A DNA stretch of 64,000 nucleotides from Anaerolineales bacterium (GCA_014379595.1 JACMLM010000016.1:26632-90631); one strand, 5' to 3'. Positions 16,830 to 24,742 are shown, numbered from the stretch's first letter. Notes: a model not told the origin generated them from the sequence alone. Program-made: numbers and translations.

Positions 16830-18284
16830 TTATGGGACTGGATTTTGGTGCACGCGGTTGAAACCATCGAAAGGTGTTGCTAGGAATGGGAATGCACCGG
16901 TCAACAGAGCATCGTCGGTATTGATTCCATCACCAGCGAGGGCGCCAACATAGTTGGGGCCGCCAATCACACGTACAGCCACATCTGTCACGTCATCAAT
17001 CGGACGGCGGCCATTTGGCCAGGCTGCTGCATCTGGAGTGGAGACTCCTGCTGCATCGTGAGCCAACGGACCAAGGCGCATCTGACTGCCAAATGGTGTT
17101 GGGGCAACGCTGATATTCAGGCGCAGCAACTCAGACAGACGTTCATCACTTGGTTGATATTTCAAGAGCAGGTCTACCAAATCAGTGCGGTTTGTCTGCG
17201 CGGCTGGCACACCGTAGACAAGTTCAAGAGCCAGGGCGAGACGAGGATTCAAGTAGTAATCCAGGAATTGATTCTCTCGTTTAGGATCCAGGCGATTCCA
17301 ACGATCTTTGTCTTTGGTACCGATAATAGCTTCATTGATCAGCGGGTTGGCTAATCTCTGAATCTGTACCCAGTGGCCTTCATGCTTCACACGATCTTCG
17401 TGAAATAGTACTGTCACTGCGCGGCGGCTTGTGCTAGCGTAGGCACCCAGAGTTGGGAAAGCGGTACCATCCGCACCCTCACGATCCTTGGTGAGCCAGT
17501 CGGAGGGTATTTCAAGCGCAATCGTATGCACATTGAAACCCGAGAGCATGTCTACGCCAAAGGGATTTGCTGTATCGTTTGCATCTTCTTCAACGGTGAG
17601 AAGAGGCAGGGGATAACGGCGCAGGTTAAGGGTATCAAAGACTGCGCCGAGATCAATATAGAACGGGTCCTGGCGTTGGCCCGCAAATACGCGGGCGCCG
17701 TTGCCCAAATCGTAAAGACCCTGTGCGGCAAGCGCCTCATAATCGGGCATAGTGCGGGGGCCCACATTGGAAGGAACGGCAAACAAACCGCTAGCCAATA
17801 CTTTGCGGTGTCCTCTTCGTACCATCGTCACCGTATAAGATTGACGCATGCCCAAACCTTCAGAGCCGGCACCGTCCAGTGCGGTAATGGGAGGTAATGC
17901 GACGTAGGAGAGGAACAAACCGGCATCCTTGTTGATACCGCGGAACTCGTTCTTAAATTTGATTTCAAATCGGACATCGTCCGCTTTGCCGTCGGTATTG
18001 TTATCCACATCGAAGGCATAGAGCACATTCGGGTCAAATTGATAATAGTTGGGTCCTGAGCTGGGCTCTTCACCGGGGATTACATTCATAATGAAAACGA
18101 TGTTGTCTTCGCGGCCCGCCTCATAACTGCGGAACATGAAGAAATCGCTAATGTCTGCGGTGGGATCCATGGAGATCAATGGCGCTTCGCGGTGGCTGGC
18201 AGCGTTCGATGAAACCGGAGCAAGGCCGAAAGTCAGGGCCATGATCATGAGGCTTAGAATCACAACATTAAAAAACTTACGCAT
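16830..18284 (-). CDS. DUF4331 family secreted protein
   Basis: An exported protein of 484 residues. The signal peptide ends near SSNAASHREAP. The family signature SHREAPLISMDPTADISDFFMF follows, along with FDVDNNTDGKADDVRFEIKF and WPNGRRPIDDVTDVAVRVIGG near the C-terminus. The biochemical role of DUF4331 is unknown. It is frequently found beside TPR proteins, transporters and ECF sigma factors, as here. AAGGAG precedes the ATG. The upstream gap holds a GGTATATACC palindrome (18404-18413) that may be a regulatory site. Confidence 0.88.
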   Translation of the reverse strand: MRKFFNVVILSLMIMALTFGLAPVSSNAASHREAPLISMDPTADISDFFMFRSYEAGREDNIVFIMNVIPGEEPSSGPNYYQFDPNVLYAFDVDNNTDGKADDVRFEIKFKNEFRGINKDAGLFLSYVALPPITALDGAGSEGLGMRQSYTVTMVRRGHRKVLASGLFAVPSNVGPRTMPDYEALAAQGLYDLGNGARVFAGQRQDPFYIDLGAVFDTLNLRRYPLPLLTVEEDANDTANPFGVDMLSGFNVHTIALEIPSDWLTKDREGADGTAFPTLGAYASTSRRAVTVLFHEDRVKHEGHWVQIQRLANPLINEAIIGTKDKDRWNRLDPKRENQFLDYYLNPRLALALELVYGVPAAQTNRTDLVDLLLKYQPSDERLSELLRLNISVAPTPFGSQMRLGPLAHDAAGVSTPDAAAWPNGRRPIDDVTDVAVRVIGGPNYVGALAGDGINTDDALLTGAFPFLATPFDGFNRVHQNPVP

Positions 18285-18470
18285 GGTGAACTCCTTTTGT
18301 AATGCATGAGAAGGAAAATTTGAAATTTCACATTTGTAATAGAACCATACTGTTTTATCAATCGCATGACCTCCTTCCTGTTGGGTGATGATCAGATTCG
18401 AGGGGTATATACCTATCTATAACTACGCAAGTCAATTCACTTTGCATTTCTGTTAATAAAAGCATAACAA

Positions 18471-18509
18471 AAAGAGTGTTGAGAATCTTTAGGATTCTCA
18501 ACACTCTTT
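18471..18509 (-). terminator. Intrinsic terminator of the sigma/anti-sigma pair
   Basis: A perfect 17-bp stem AAAGAGTGTTGAGAATC / GATTCTCAACACTCTTT with a 5-nt loop is followed leftward by a T-run. It separates the regulator pair from the DUF4331 gene, which therefore needs its own promoter. Confidence 0.88.
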
Positions 18510-18530
18510 AAAAACAAAAGTAAGGTTTTT

Positions 18531-19319
18531 TTACAGGTCGCTATACACTACGATCTCACCTGTAGGCTGTTGATTGCCTCCCTCGGGTTCAATTGAAATC
18601 CCAATTGAATTGAACGAACCAATCGCCGACTCAGCTGTCAGGATCAACACAGCCTGTCCATTTTCATCCACTGTTAGAAGGCCTGCGCTGACAGGCCCAC
18701 CTGCTTCGATAAACCAAACCTGATATGTTTTACCAGGCTCAAGAGTAGCCAGCCCTGCGATCACTAAAATAGCGGAATGGCTATTCGGATCAGCGATCAA
18801 CTGTCCGTGCGCATCAGGGCGTGAGGTCGTTCCACTTAAAGATATCGTCACCACTCCAGAAGGAGTCACCTGTGGAAGTTTTGCATTGATCTGTTCAAGT
18901 GAATTTTCCTGCGCGATGAGCGCGTCGCCAAGAGATGAAACTTGATTCTGTAACCGGGATAGTTGGATGTTTAATATAACGGCCCAAATAATTGCTACGG
19001 CCGCTACTCCCAGACTAAAGGCCTGGAAGATATTATTTAGCCGCGTAAGGGGTGGACGAGAAGGTTGCCCCTGCGTCGAAGGGTGAGCGCGTTGGTCCAC
19101 AGCGACACGCGCCATCAATGCCTGCTTTGTACGAGTTGACGGCTCAACAGGCGGCAAACTATATGGAAGCGAAGAGACCGCGCCTCCCATCTCCTCGATC
19201 TGCTGGCGTGCTTCAGGATGCTCAAGCAAATACGATTCGACAAGATCGCGTTCCTCGTCGGTCAGTGCATTGAGTGCATAAAATGGAAGCAATTCCTCGA
19301 TCTGTTTATTCATCTTCAT
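18531..19319 (-). CDS. Anti-sigma factor (RskA-like)
   Basis: Membrane anti-sigma factor of 262 residues. The N-terminal cytoplasmic domain (IEELLPFYALNALTDEERDLVESYL) is typical of RskA/anti-sigma-K proteins. One TM helix spans about residues 95-118, a short coiled-coil follows (LQNQVSSLGDALIAQENSLEQ), and the extracytoplasmic RskA C-terminal domain has YQVWFIEAGGPVSAGLL. It overlaps the sigma factor gene by four bases and is translationally coupled to it. It probably holds the sigma factor at the membrane until regulated proteolysis. Confidence 0.9.
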   Translation of the reverse strand: MKMNKQIEELLPFYALNALTDEERDLVESYLLEHPEARQQIEEMGGAVSSLPYSLPPVEPSTRTKQALMARVAVDQRAHPSTQGQPSRPPLTRLNNIFQAFSLGVAAVAIIWAVILNIQLSRLQNQVSSLGDALIAQENSLEQINAKLPQVTPSGVVTISLSGTTSRPDAHGQLIADPNSHSAILVIAGLATLEPGKTYQVWFIEAGGPVSAGLLTVDENGQAVLILTAESAIGSFNSIGISIEPEGGNQQPTGEIVVYSDL

Positions 19320-19990
19320 CCTTCGAACTCTTCTGTATTCAATTCTTCACGTAATTTTTGCAATCCTAAACGGGCGCGGGTGTGAATCGTTCCCAAGGCT
19401 TCCCCAGTCGCTTCGGCTATCTCCTGCCGGGTCATACCATAAAAATAAGCCATCTCTATAACCTGCCTCTGCATGCGAGGCAGAGTTTCCAATGCACTAC
19501 GCACCTGCCGTTCTTTGAGAACTGATTGAGCCTGTTCCGCAACATCCGCATTGGGATCGGGAGTCTGATTAGTAAGGAGGTCAGCATCATTTGCATCAAA
19601 AAATATTTGCGGGCGAACGTTACGCCGACGGTAGGCATCAATCGCAAGGTTACGCGCGATCCTGAACAGCCAGCTTGTAAAAGATCCGCGTTGGGGTTGG
19701 TAGGTAGTGGCGCTTCGCCATACCCGCCAAAACGTCTCTTGCAAGATATCTTCAGCAGCAGGCTCATCACCAATGACTTTGAGTGAGAGACTTAAAACCA
19801 TAGCCGCATGACGATCATAGAGGGTTTCAAGCGCGTTGCTATCACCTCGGGCAACCTGGGAAGCCAAAGTCTCGTCGCTCGGCTCGTTAAGAAGCATGCT
19901 ATTGCCCAAACGTGATAATTCTTTCTCACTCTTTATACGTACAGAAGGGTCAATTGCATTTATTTGCGCGGATTTTACTTGATCGGTCAT
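19316..19990 (-). CDS. ECF sigma factor (SigK-like)
   Basis: Sigma-70 family factor of 224 residues with a short N-terminal extension. Region 2 starts ALETLYDRHAAMVLSLSLKV and includes DILQETFWRVWRSA and SWLFRIARNLAIDAYRRR. Region 4 has ALETLPRMQRQVIEMAYF and the helix-turn-helix MTRQEIAEATGEALGTIHTR. AAGGAAAA lies 8 nt before the ATG. Together with the RskA-like partner it could control the neighbouring DUF4331 cluster; this is inferred from position only. Confidence 0.93.
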   Translation of the reverse strand: MTDQVKSAQINAIDPSVRIKSEKELSRLGNSMLLNEPSDETLASQVARGDSNALETLYDRHAAMVLSLSLKVIGDEPAAEDILQETFWRVWRSATTYQPQRGSFTSWLFRIARNLAIDAYRRRNVRPQIFFDANDADLLTNQTPDPNADVAEQAQSVLKERQVRSALETLPRMQRQVIEMAYFYGMTRQEIAEATGEALGTIHTRARLGLQKLREELNTEEFEG

Positions 19991-20069
19991 CCCGTTTTCC
20001 TTTCGTATGCTGCGATGAAAATTTTAAAAGGGATCACGTTCCAGCCTGATTATACTTTTGTTCGAGTGA

Positions 20070-20168
20070 TTGTTGGTATTTATTTTAAAATCATCAAAAC
20101 TCTCCGCTTTACTTACATCCATAGCGGCCGCACCATCTACAACTACTGTACCAACAGCAACCTCTTAA
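20070..20168 (+). pseudogene. Relic of a Thr/Pro-tailed lipoprotein gene (3' end only)
   Basis: The frame ends AAAPSTTTVPTATS-stop, the kind of tail seen in the lipoprotein at 12898-13629. The sequence after the stop also matches: both read ACC(C/T)CTTAAT, then an AT-rich stretch with CTATAA, then GAATCAAAAA leading into a terminator hairpin. No start codon, lipobox or domain remains upstream, and a stop in frame sits at 20067. It is best read as the surviving 3' end of a duplicated or deleted paralogue. Confidence 0.5.
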
Positions 20169-20194
20169 TTCTTTATCACTCTATAAATGAATCA

Positions 20195-20234
20195 AAAAGA
20201 GACGGTCAGCTTTCTAAAGCTGACCGTCTCTTTT
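20195..20234 (+). terminator. Intrinsic terminator left behind by the relic gene
   Basis: A 19-bp stem AAAAGAGACGGTCAGCTTT / AAAGCTGACCGTCTCTTTT with a minimal loop. No intact plus-strand gene precedes it. The leftward gene starting at 19990 reads away from it. Confidence 0.75.
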
Positions 20235-20342
20235 ATAAATTTGCTCAGAAATTTTGCCACTAATTTCTGCGCAGCCCATAACATTTTTTTCATTTAAATA
20301 TGAAATCGCATTTTTCTCAGCGCTTTGATTGGTAATACCTAC

Positions 20343-20717
20343 TTATGCATTTCTTGAGATAAAACGCCCAACCAAAAATCCCAGGCTCGTGATGATCGTC
20401 CAGAGCATTGCGCTCATGAACAATACGCCGATCGGACCTGCCAGGCCACCTACGATCATCCCGGTCAGCGCGATGGGTGTAGCCAGGATAAAAGCAATGA
20501 GCACGAGCCAGCGCGCGGCTTTTGTTTTGCTGCGCTGCAATAAGGCGATCAGGATCAAGCCGCCAATTGTCCCCGCTACAAAAAACAGAACATAATCCAG
20601 GAGGGAACTATCTGGGTTGGTATTTCCAAATCTAATATAGAAAATGACGAATTGCAAAATTGGCATTAATAAGCCGATCAACGCCGCCCACCAATAGGGA
20701 ATCTTTTTCTCTACCAT
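20343..20717 (-). CDS. Four-helix membrane protein of unknown function
   Basis: A 124-residue hydrophobic protein with four predicted TM helices (about residues 8-28, 40-60, 68-90 and 95-118). It starts MVEKKIPYWWAALIGLL and ends in a basic tail (RFISRNA). There are no catalytic motifs. GGAGTAAC lies just before the ATG. The family is not recognised. It is probably a single-gene unit. Confidence 0.7.
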   Translation of the reverse strand: MVEKKIPYWWAALIGLLMPILQFVIFYIRFGNTNPDSSLLDYVLFFVAGTIGGLILIALLQRSKTKAARWLVLIAFILATPIALTGMIVGGLAGPIGVLFMSAMLWTIITSLGFLVGRFISRNA

Positions 20718-20782
20718 GTTAAGTTACTCCTATGTAATTTCAAGACATTATATCCAAAACATAGGCTATGTGTAGAGAAACA

Positions 20783-20817
20783 AGAACATGCGGACTGGAA
20801 TCCAGTCCGCATGTTCT
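20783..20817 (-). terminator. 17-bp perfect hairpin
   Basis: AGAACATGCGGACTGGA pairs with TCCAGTCCGCATGTTCT around one base. It lies 35 nt past the stop of the C39-like gene on the minus strand. The T-run after it (CTTGTTTCTC) is weak. Confidence 0.7.
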
Positions 20818-20851
20818 GAGATATCGTTATTAAACTTTATAGTTGAGAAGT

Positions 20852-21545
20852 CTACTCGGGAGGAATAACCAGCCACCAACCGGAGCCACCGGGATCCGGG
20901 TTATTATCCCAAGCATGCCAAATTCCGGTCTCTCCACCCCACGCGGCATATTCACTCAAGCCAGTGAGAGGGTTATTGAAGTAGATCGTGATATTGCTTG
21001 CATCGTTCGGGTCAACTTCAATACCGGTGACGAGTACAAAATGGGCATTGGAGGTTGGATCATCGAGATGAGTCAACACATCAATGATGACCGGTTCACC
21101 ATTCTTCAACTTGCGGATCAATAGCGCCAAGCCTTGGTCAGCATTGTATACTGTACCGCTTGAATAGTCAGTTATGTAATGGCGTGTGATCTTCACCATA
21201 TTGGCTGGGCTAGCAAACGGTGCAGTACCTTCTGTGTAATATCCGGCATCGGCAGCATAAGCAATAACATCTGCCTCATCTAGGATATCTTCAGGATAAG
21301 CATAGTTGTAAGCCATGACGATCACAGCTTCACCGCAGGAAGTACCCTGTAATTGTGTAAGTGTGGGCACTAAGTGTGGGCACATCCAGCTTAATAGGCT
21401 CATTTTGTATGGTTTGTGCCAGATATTTTCCAGTTACATTATTTGTTCGTATCAAAACAGCAGAGAGCAACGCAACACTAACCAAACTCACAAGAACAAG
21501 AGTGAGAAGTGCTATTTTTTTCTTCCCAATTTTTATAATGGTCAT
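20852..21545 (-). pseudogene. C39-like peptidase gene disrupted by a 13-bp tandem duplication
   Basis: Exported cysteine peptidase (C39_2-like) with a broken frame. The 5' part (ATG 21545, AAGGAG 6 nt upstream) encodes an N-terminal TM anchor (KIALLTLVLVSLVSVALLSAV) up to NEPIKLDVPTL. The 3' part encodes the catalytic domain with GTSCGEA (Cys), NAHFVLVTG (His) and YFNNPL. Between them TAAGTGTGGGCAC occurs twice in tandem. Removing one copy restores one frame reading IKLDVPTLTQLQGTSCGEA, exactly what the family expects. As written, translation from 21545 ends early. An in-frame ATG at 21403 would yield only the unanchored domain. Confidence 0.85.
21358..21383. repeat. Perfect 13-bp tandem duplication
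   Basis: TAAGTGTGGGCAC is present at 21358-21370 and again at 21371-21383. The unit length is not a multiple of three, so it shifts the frame of the peptidase gene. Confidence 0.95.
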
Positions 21546-21704
21546 AAAATTCTCCTTCTTCTCACATCTATAATCACTCAATATGTATAACGATGTAGAA
21601 GGCTTTATGTTCTATTCAAGTTTAATCCTATCAATACAAGTTTAAGATATTCTAATTTATAGTAAAAACATGACTTTGTTAATTTTCTCAATGAACTTTT
21701 TAAA

Positions 21705-21817
21705 TGGACTTCTTGCATAAGTACGTTTATTAAGAAGTTTTTTCGGCAGTTGTACTGCCGAACCGTCAGCAGTACAACTACTGACGGAACAAAACAAAGA
21801 CTTTTGCAAGAGGTCTA
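21705..21817. mobile_element. MITE-like element with 18-bp imperfect terminal inverted repeats
   Basis: Left end TGGACTTCTTGCATAAGT (21705-21722) and right end ACTTTTGCAAGAGGTCTA (21800-21817) are inverted repeats at 15 of 18 positions. Inside are two hairpins, CGGCAGTTGTACTGCCG (about 21744-21760) and one built on CGTCAG...CTGACG. There is no coding capacity. The ends resemble those of IS elements with CTTGCA-type termini. No clear target-site duplication was found. Confidence 0.5.
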
Positions 21818-21883
21818 ATAGATTAGCTTATGCTATACTAAAATTTGCTAATATTTCTTGCTTATTGACGAATCGAGGATTCC

Positions 21884-22360
21884 GTGAATACTATAAAATC
21901 CACATCCCGCTTTACACGTTTCGCAAAGACTACTGCACGTATGACGGGCCGCCCAATTACTTTTGTTGCGGCCTTTATGGTCATCGTGATATGGGCTGTT
22001 ACCGGACCGCTCTTTAATTACAGCAACACCTGGCAGCTTGTGATCAATACCCTTACTACCACTATCACCTTTTTGATGGTTTTCCTGATCCAGAATACAC
22101 AGAATCGCGATTCAGAAGCGATGCAGATCAAACTGGATGAATTGATCCGCTCAATAGATGGGGCACATAACGCATTGCTCGATCTGGAAGAACTGGAAGA
22201 GGATGATCTTGACCGCATCCGTAATGACTATGAAAATTTGGCTGAACAGGCACGCCAGGCATTGCAAGGTAAAAGGTTGAAGAATGGTACTCCTGAATTA
22301 CATGAAGCGAAATCCATTAAGAAGGCAGGGAAGCGCAGAGTCAGTAAGCGAGCGTTATAA
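21884..22360 (+). CDS. Low-affinity iron permease family protein
   Basis: Membrane protein of 158 residues matching the low-affinity Fe/Cu permease family (PF04120): FTRFAKTTARMTGRPITFV, then ...VTGPLFNYSNTWQLVINTLTTTITFLMVFLIQNTQNRD, then MQIKLDELIRSIDGAHN and an acidic coiled C-terminal part. There are two TM helices (about 25-43 and 52-72). Metal transport is the family's assumed role and is not proven for bacterial members. The start is GTG with GAGGA 4 nt upstream. Confidence 0.87.
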   Translation: MNTIKSTSRFTRFAKTTARMTGRPITFVAAFMVIVIWAVTGPLFNYSNTWQLVINTLTTTITFLMVFLIQNTQNRDSEAMQIKLDELIRSIDGAHNALLDLEELEEDDLDRIRNDYENLAEQARQALQGKRLKNGTPELHEAKSIKKAGKRRVSKRAL

Positions 22361-22399
22361 TACATTCAACTTTCAACTATATTTAAAAAGGATAATCAA

Positions 22400-22903
22400 A
22401 TGGGACTCTTTGGCTTTGGCAAGAAACCGAATAAAAATGTACCTGTACTTTCAGCGGATGAAGTCCGCCAGCGTTTGCTTGATTTGAATCGAGAGAGCGC
22501 TCCGTTCCAAATCATTGACGGGGCAGCTCAAAACGTGGACCTGATCGCCGAGTGGAAGATCGTGGATGCGAAATGGTATGAGATCTTTGCAAAAGCAAAT
22601 CTCACTAAGGTCTTCCGCATTTACATGAAGTTTGATGCGGCAAAGAATCAAGTGCGCGGCAAGGACGAGGAATTTACCGTGGAATGGCGTGCGGGAGTAC
22701 CATCGCTTTCGTTCTCAGCTTCCAAATTCCAGGGGCAAATGACCTCGGTAGAGTTTGGCGCGGCGTATGCCTTTACAGAAGAATTCAAGCCCGGCGTGGT
22801 CTACAATTATCGCTTCAATACCAATGAACTTAAGAAGCCAATTCAGGAGGCAGTTGCCTCCTGCGGATGGGGTTATAAAGGCGTGGCTTTTGGAAAGCTG
22901 TAG
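22400..22903 (+). CDS. Conserved hypothetical protein
   Basis: A 167-residue soluble protein starting MGLFGFGKK. The body is alpha/beta with an IAEWKIVDAKWYEIFAKANLTKVFRIYMKFD core, a charged VRGKDEEFTVEW strand and a C-terminal VASCGWGYKGVAFGKL. The family is not identified and there is no signal peptide or TM helix. AAAGGA lies 8 nt before the ATG. It is 39 nt downstream of the iron permease-like gene and probably cotranscribed with it. Confidence 0.75.
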   Translation: MGLFGFGKKPNKNVPVLSADEVRQRLLDLNRESAPFQIIDGAAQNVDLIAEWKIVDAKWYEIFAKANLTKVFRIYMKFDAAKNQVRGKDEEFTVEWRAGVPSLSFSASKFQGQMTSVEFGAAYAFTEEFKPGVVYNYRFNTNELKKPIQEAVASCGWGYKGVAFGKL

Positions 22904-22920
22904 TAAATTTTCTGTGAACA

Positions 22921-22955
22921 AAAGAGACTATCATCTCAATGATAGTCTCTTTTTG
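22921..22955 (+). terminator. Intrinsic terminator
   Basis: A 14-bp stem AAAGAGACTATCAT / ATGATAGTCTCTTT with a CTCA loop, then TTT. It ends the iron permease-like pair just before the lacI-type promoter. Confidence 0.9.
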
Positions 22956-22965
22956 ATTAAAACCC

Positions 22966-22994
22966 TTGACAAAGAATATTGAATACTATACAAT
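22966..22994 (+). promoter_or_regulatory. Sigma-70 promoter of the LacI-family gene
   Basis: A consensus TTGACA (22966-22971), 17-bp spacer and TACAAT (22989-22994). The -10 overlaps the operator that follows, which fits autorepression. Confidence 0.85.
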
Positions 22995-23008
22995 GCAATC
23001 GGTTGCAT
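22993..23008. promoter_or_regulatory. LacI-family operator 1
   Basis: ATGCAATCGGTTGCAT: ATGCAA and TTGCAT are inverted halves around a central CG, as in LacI-family operators. It covers the end of the -10 and the transcription start. In reverse orientation it matches operator 2 at 24058-24073 at 15 of 16 positions. Confidence 0.85.
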
Positions 23009-23022
23009 GAACCAAGGAGCAA

Positions 23023-24033
23023 ATGAGTAGTAAATCGGTCCGCACCCTCTCTGATATTGCCAAGCTGGCTGGAGTTTCTAAATCTACAGTCTCTCGGGCA
23101 TTAAATGACAGTCCCCTTATCGGTGAGGAAACGAAAGCCCGCATCCGCTCTCTGGCACGCCAGCACAATTTTCAGATCAATGTGCCAGCCCGCCAATTGA
23201 GCATGCAGAAAAGCCGCACGATCGCCTTCGTGACCCACGCGTATCACGAAGATTTCTCGGTGGCAGATCTGTTTGGGCTTGAGATCATGGGAGGCATATC
23301 CATCGGCTTGGCCAAGCTTGACTATGCCCTACTTGTTATCCATGTGGACCCGCAGGATACAAAATGGATCCATCAGTATTTTGACACAGGGCGTGTAGAT
23401 GGGTTCATCCTAATGACCTCGACCCGCAAACAATATCATGTAAAAGCTCTCATGGAAGCAGGCGCGCCCTTCATTATTTGGGGTCTGCCCCACCCAAACC
23501 AGAAATACTGTTCGGTTACAGGTGATAACTTCAATGGTGGCAAGTTGGCAACGGAACGCTTGATTAGCTTGGACAGGCAGAGAATAGGCTTTATAGGCGG
23601 GCCGGCTTACGAGTTGGAGGTGCAGCAACGTCTTGCAGGTTACCAGGATGCGTTGCAAAGAGCAGATATAGATGTGGACGCTGCTCTCATAGACTATGGA
23701 GACTTCTCCGATACATCCGGTGCTGAAGCTATGAAACGTCTGTTGAAAAAGGCACCCAAGATGGATGCGGTCTTCGTCAACAGTGACCTGATGGCAATTG
23801 CCGCAATGGATGCGATCCGTGAAAGCGGAGGCCGTGTGCCTGAAGATGTGGCAGTCGTCGGCTATGATGATCTATCGATAGCAGCACACAGCAACCCGCC
23901 GCTGACAACGATCCGCCAGAACATTCCGTTGGCAGGAAAATTGCTCGCACAGAATCTGATCCAATATCTGCAGAGCGGCATGGTGACAAATGTATCAACT
24001 CCCGTTGAGTTGGTTATCAGAAAATCTGCTTAA
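23023..24033 (+). CDS. LacI-family transcriptional regulator
   Basis: Repressor of 336 residues. The N-terminal helix-turn-helix is TLSDIAKLAGVSKSTVSRALN, followed by the hinge helix VPARQLSM. The periplasmic-binding-like effector domain runs from about residue 65 to the end with typical DGFILMT, GHxxIGF-like QRIGFIGG, AVFVNSDLMAIAAM, VAVVGYDDLSIAAHSNPPLTTIRQ. The effector is probably a sugar or nucleoside, but cannot be named. AAGGAG lies 3 nt before the ATG. Matching operators lie before this gene and before the next one, so it should control both. Confidence 0.95.
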   Translation: MSSKSVRTLSDIAKLAGVSKSTVSRALNDSPLIGEETKARIRSLARQHNFQINVPARQLSMQKSRTIAFVTHAYHEDFSVADLFGLEIMGGISIGLAKLDYALLVIHVDPQDTKWIHQYFDTGRVDGFILMTSTRKQYHVKALMEAGAPFIIWGLPHPNQKYCSVTGDNFNGGKLATERLISLDRQRIGFIGGPAYELEVQQRLAGYQDALQRADIDVDAALIDYGDFSDTSGAEAMKRLLKKAPKMDAVFVNSDLMAIAAMDAIRESGGRVPEDVAVVGYDDLSIAAHSNPPLTTIRQNIPLAGKLLAQNLIQYLQSGMVTNVSTPVELVIRKSA

Positions 24034-24057
24034 TTTCGTCTCTTTTTTTAGGCGCTC

Positions 24058-24073
24058 GTGCAACCGATTGCAT
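24058..24073. promoter_or_regulatory. LacI-family operator 2
   Basis: GTGCAACCGATTGCAT is the reverse complement of operator 1 with one change. It lies 50 nt before the ParB-domain gene, which ties that gene to the regulator. Confidence 0.82.
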
Positions 24074-24123
24074 AAATATATTGTTCAATCAACGTAGAAA
24101 CAACAAAGGAAAGGAAAATCAAA

Positions 24124-24645
24124 ATGAACATGTACCCATCTTTTACTAATAAGCGCAGCCTTGCATCGTCCAATTTTTACACATTGCGCATGCAAGCTTT
24201 GCGAGATTTATTGTGGTCAAAACTGACTGGGAGAAATTCAAAGCTGGCAACTTTTCCCAGGCACACGGAGCGAGGCCATGCAAATCGGAAACTGATTGGT
24301 GTAAAGGATATTCACATTGATCACATCATAGGGACACTAAACCGCGATAGCGATTTTGATGACAATTTCCGCCCGCTCGGAAAACACCTGTTTGAGCGTT
24401 GGGTTAACATCTTCGCCAATCTTGACCCTGACAGTTGGGAACCCATCCTGGTTCACAAGATCGGCGAACAATATTATGTAGAAGACGGCCACCATCGCGT
24501 ATCTGTAGCACGTTCGCTTGGAATGCTATTTATTCAAGCCAAGGTTTGGGAATATTCAGTTGAGCAAAAAAAGATAAGGGGATGTAAGCCAATAAGATGC
24601 GCTGAAAACAGTTCTGCCAAGGTACCACAGCGCGCAGCGGGGTAA
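24124..24645 (+). CDS. ParB/sulfiredoxin-like domain protein
   Basis: A 173-residue protein with a ParB-like fold: IDHIIGTLNRDSDFDDNFRPL, then WEPILVHKIGEQYYVEDGHHRVSVARSLG (about residues 105-135). The DGHHR motif corresponds to the nucleotide-binding or catalytic GxxR loop of ParB/Srx proteins. There is no DNA-binding helix-turn-helix, so it is not a partition ParB. In the cell it may act as a small nucleotide-handling enzyme; the substrate is unknown. AAGGAAAGGAAAATC precedes the ATG. It is regulated by the upstream LacI-type protein by operator evidence. Confidence 0.82.
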   Translation: MNMYPSFTNKRSLASSNFYTLRMQALRDLLWSKLTGRNSKLATFPRHTERGHANRKLIGVKDIHIDHIIGTLNRDSDFDDNFRPLGKHLFERWVNIFANLDPDSWEPILVHKIGEQYYVEDGHHRVSVARSLGMLFIQAKVWEYSVEQKKIRGCKPIRCAENSSAKVPQRAAG

Positions 24646-24682
24646 TTATTATTTCAAGAGTGTGAGTTTTCTCCTCGACTCT

Positions 24683-24720
24683 GCCTCCCCAGGTTTGGTG
24701 CTAAATCTGGGGAGGCCTTT
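24683..24720 (+). terminator. Intrinsic terminator
   Basis: GCCTCCCCAG / CTGGGGAGGC 10-bp stem with a 14-nt partly paired loop, then CTTTATTT. It ends the ParB-domain transcript. Confidence 0.85.
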
Positions 24721-24742
24721 ATTTAAAAATTATCCTCATCTA

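Noticed and set aside
18365..18367. Minus-strand ATG behind GGAGG upstream of DUF4331 as a leader peptide
   Set aside because: Only 2 nt separate GGAGG and ATG, too close for efficient initiation, and the frame runs into the DUF4331 gene out of phase.
24124..24645. Chromosome-partition ParB
   Set aside because: It has the DGHHR ParB-like loop but no helix-turn-helix, no ParA partner and no parS-like cluster nearby.
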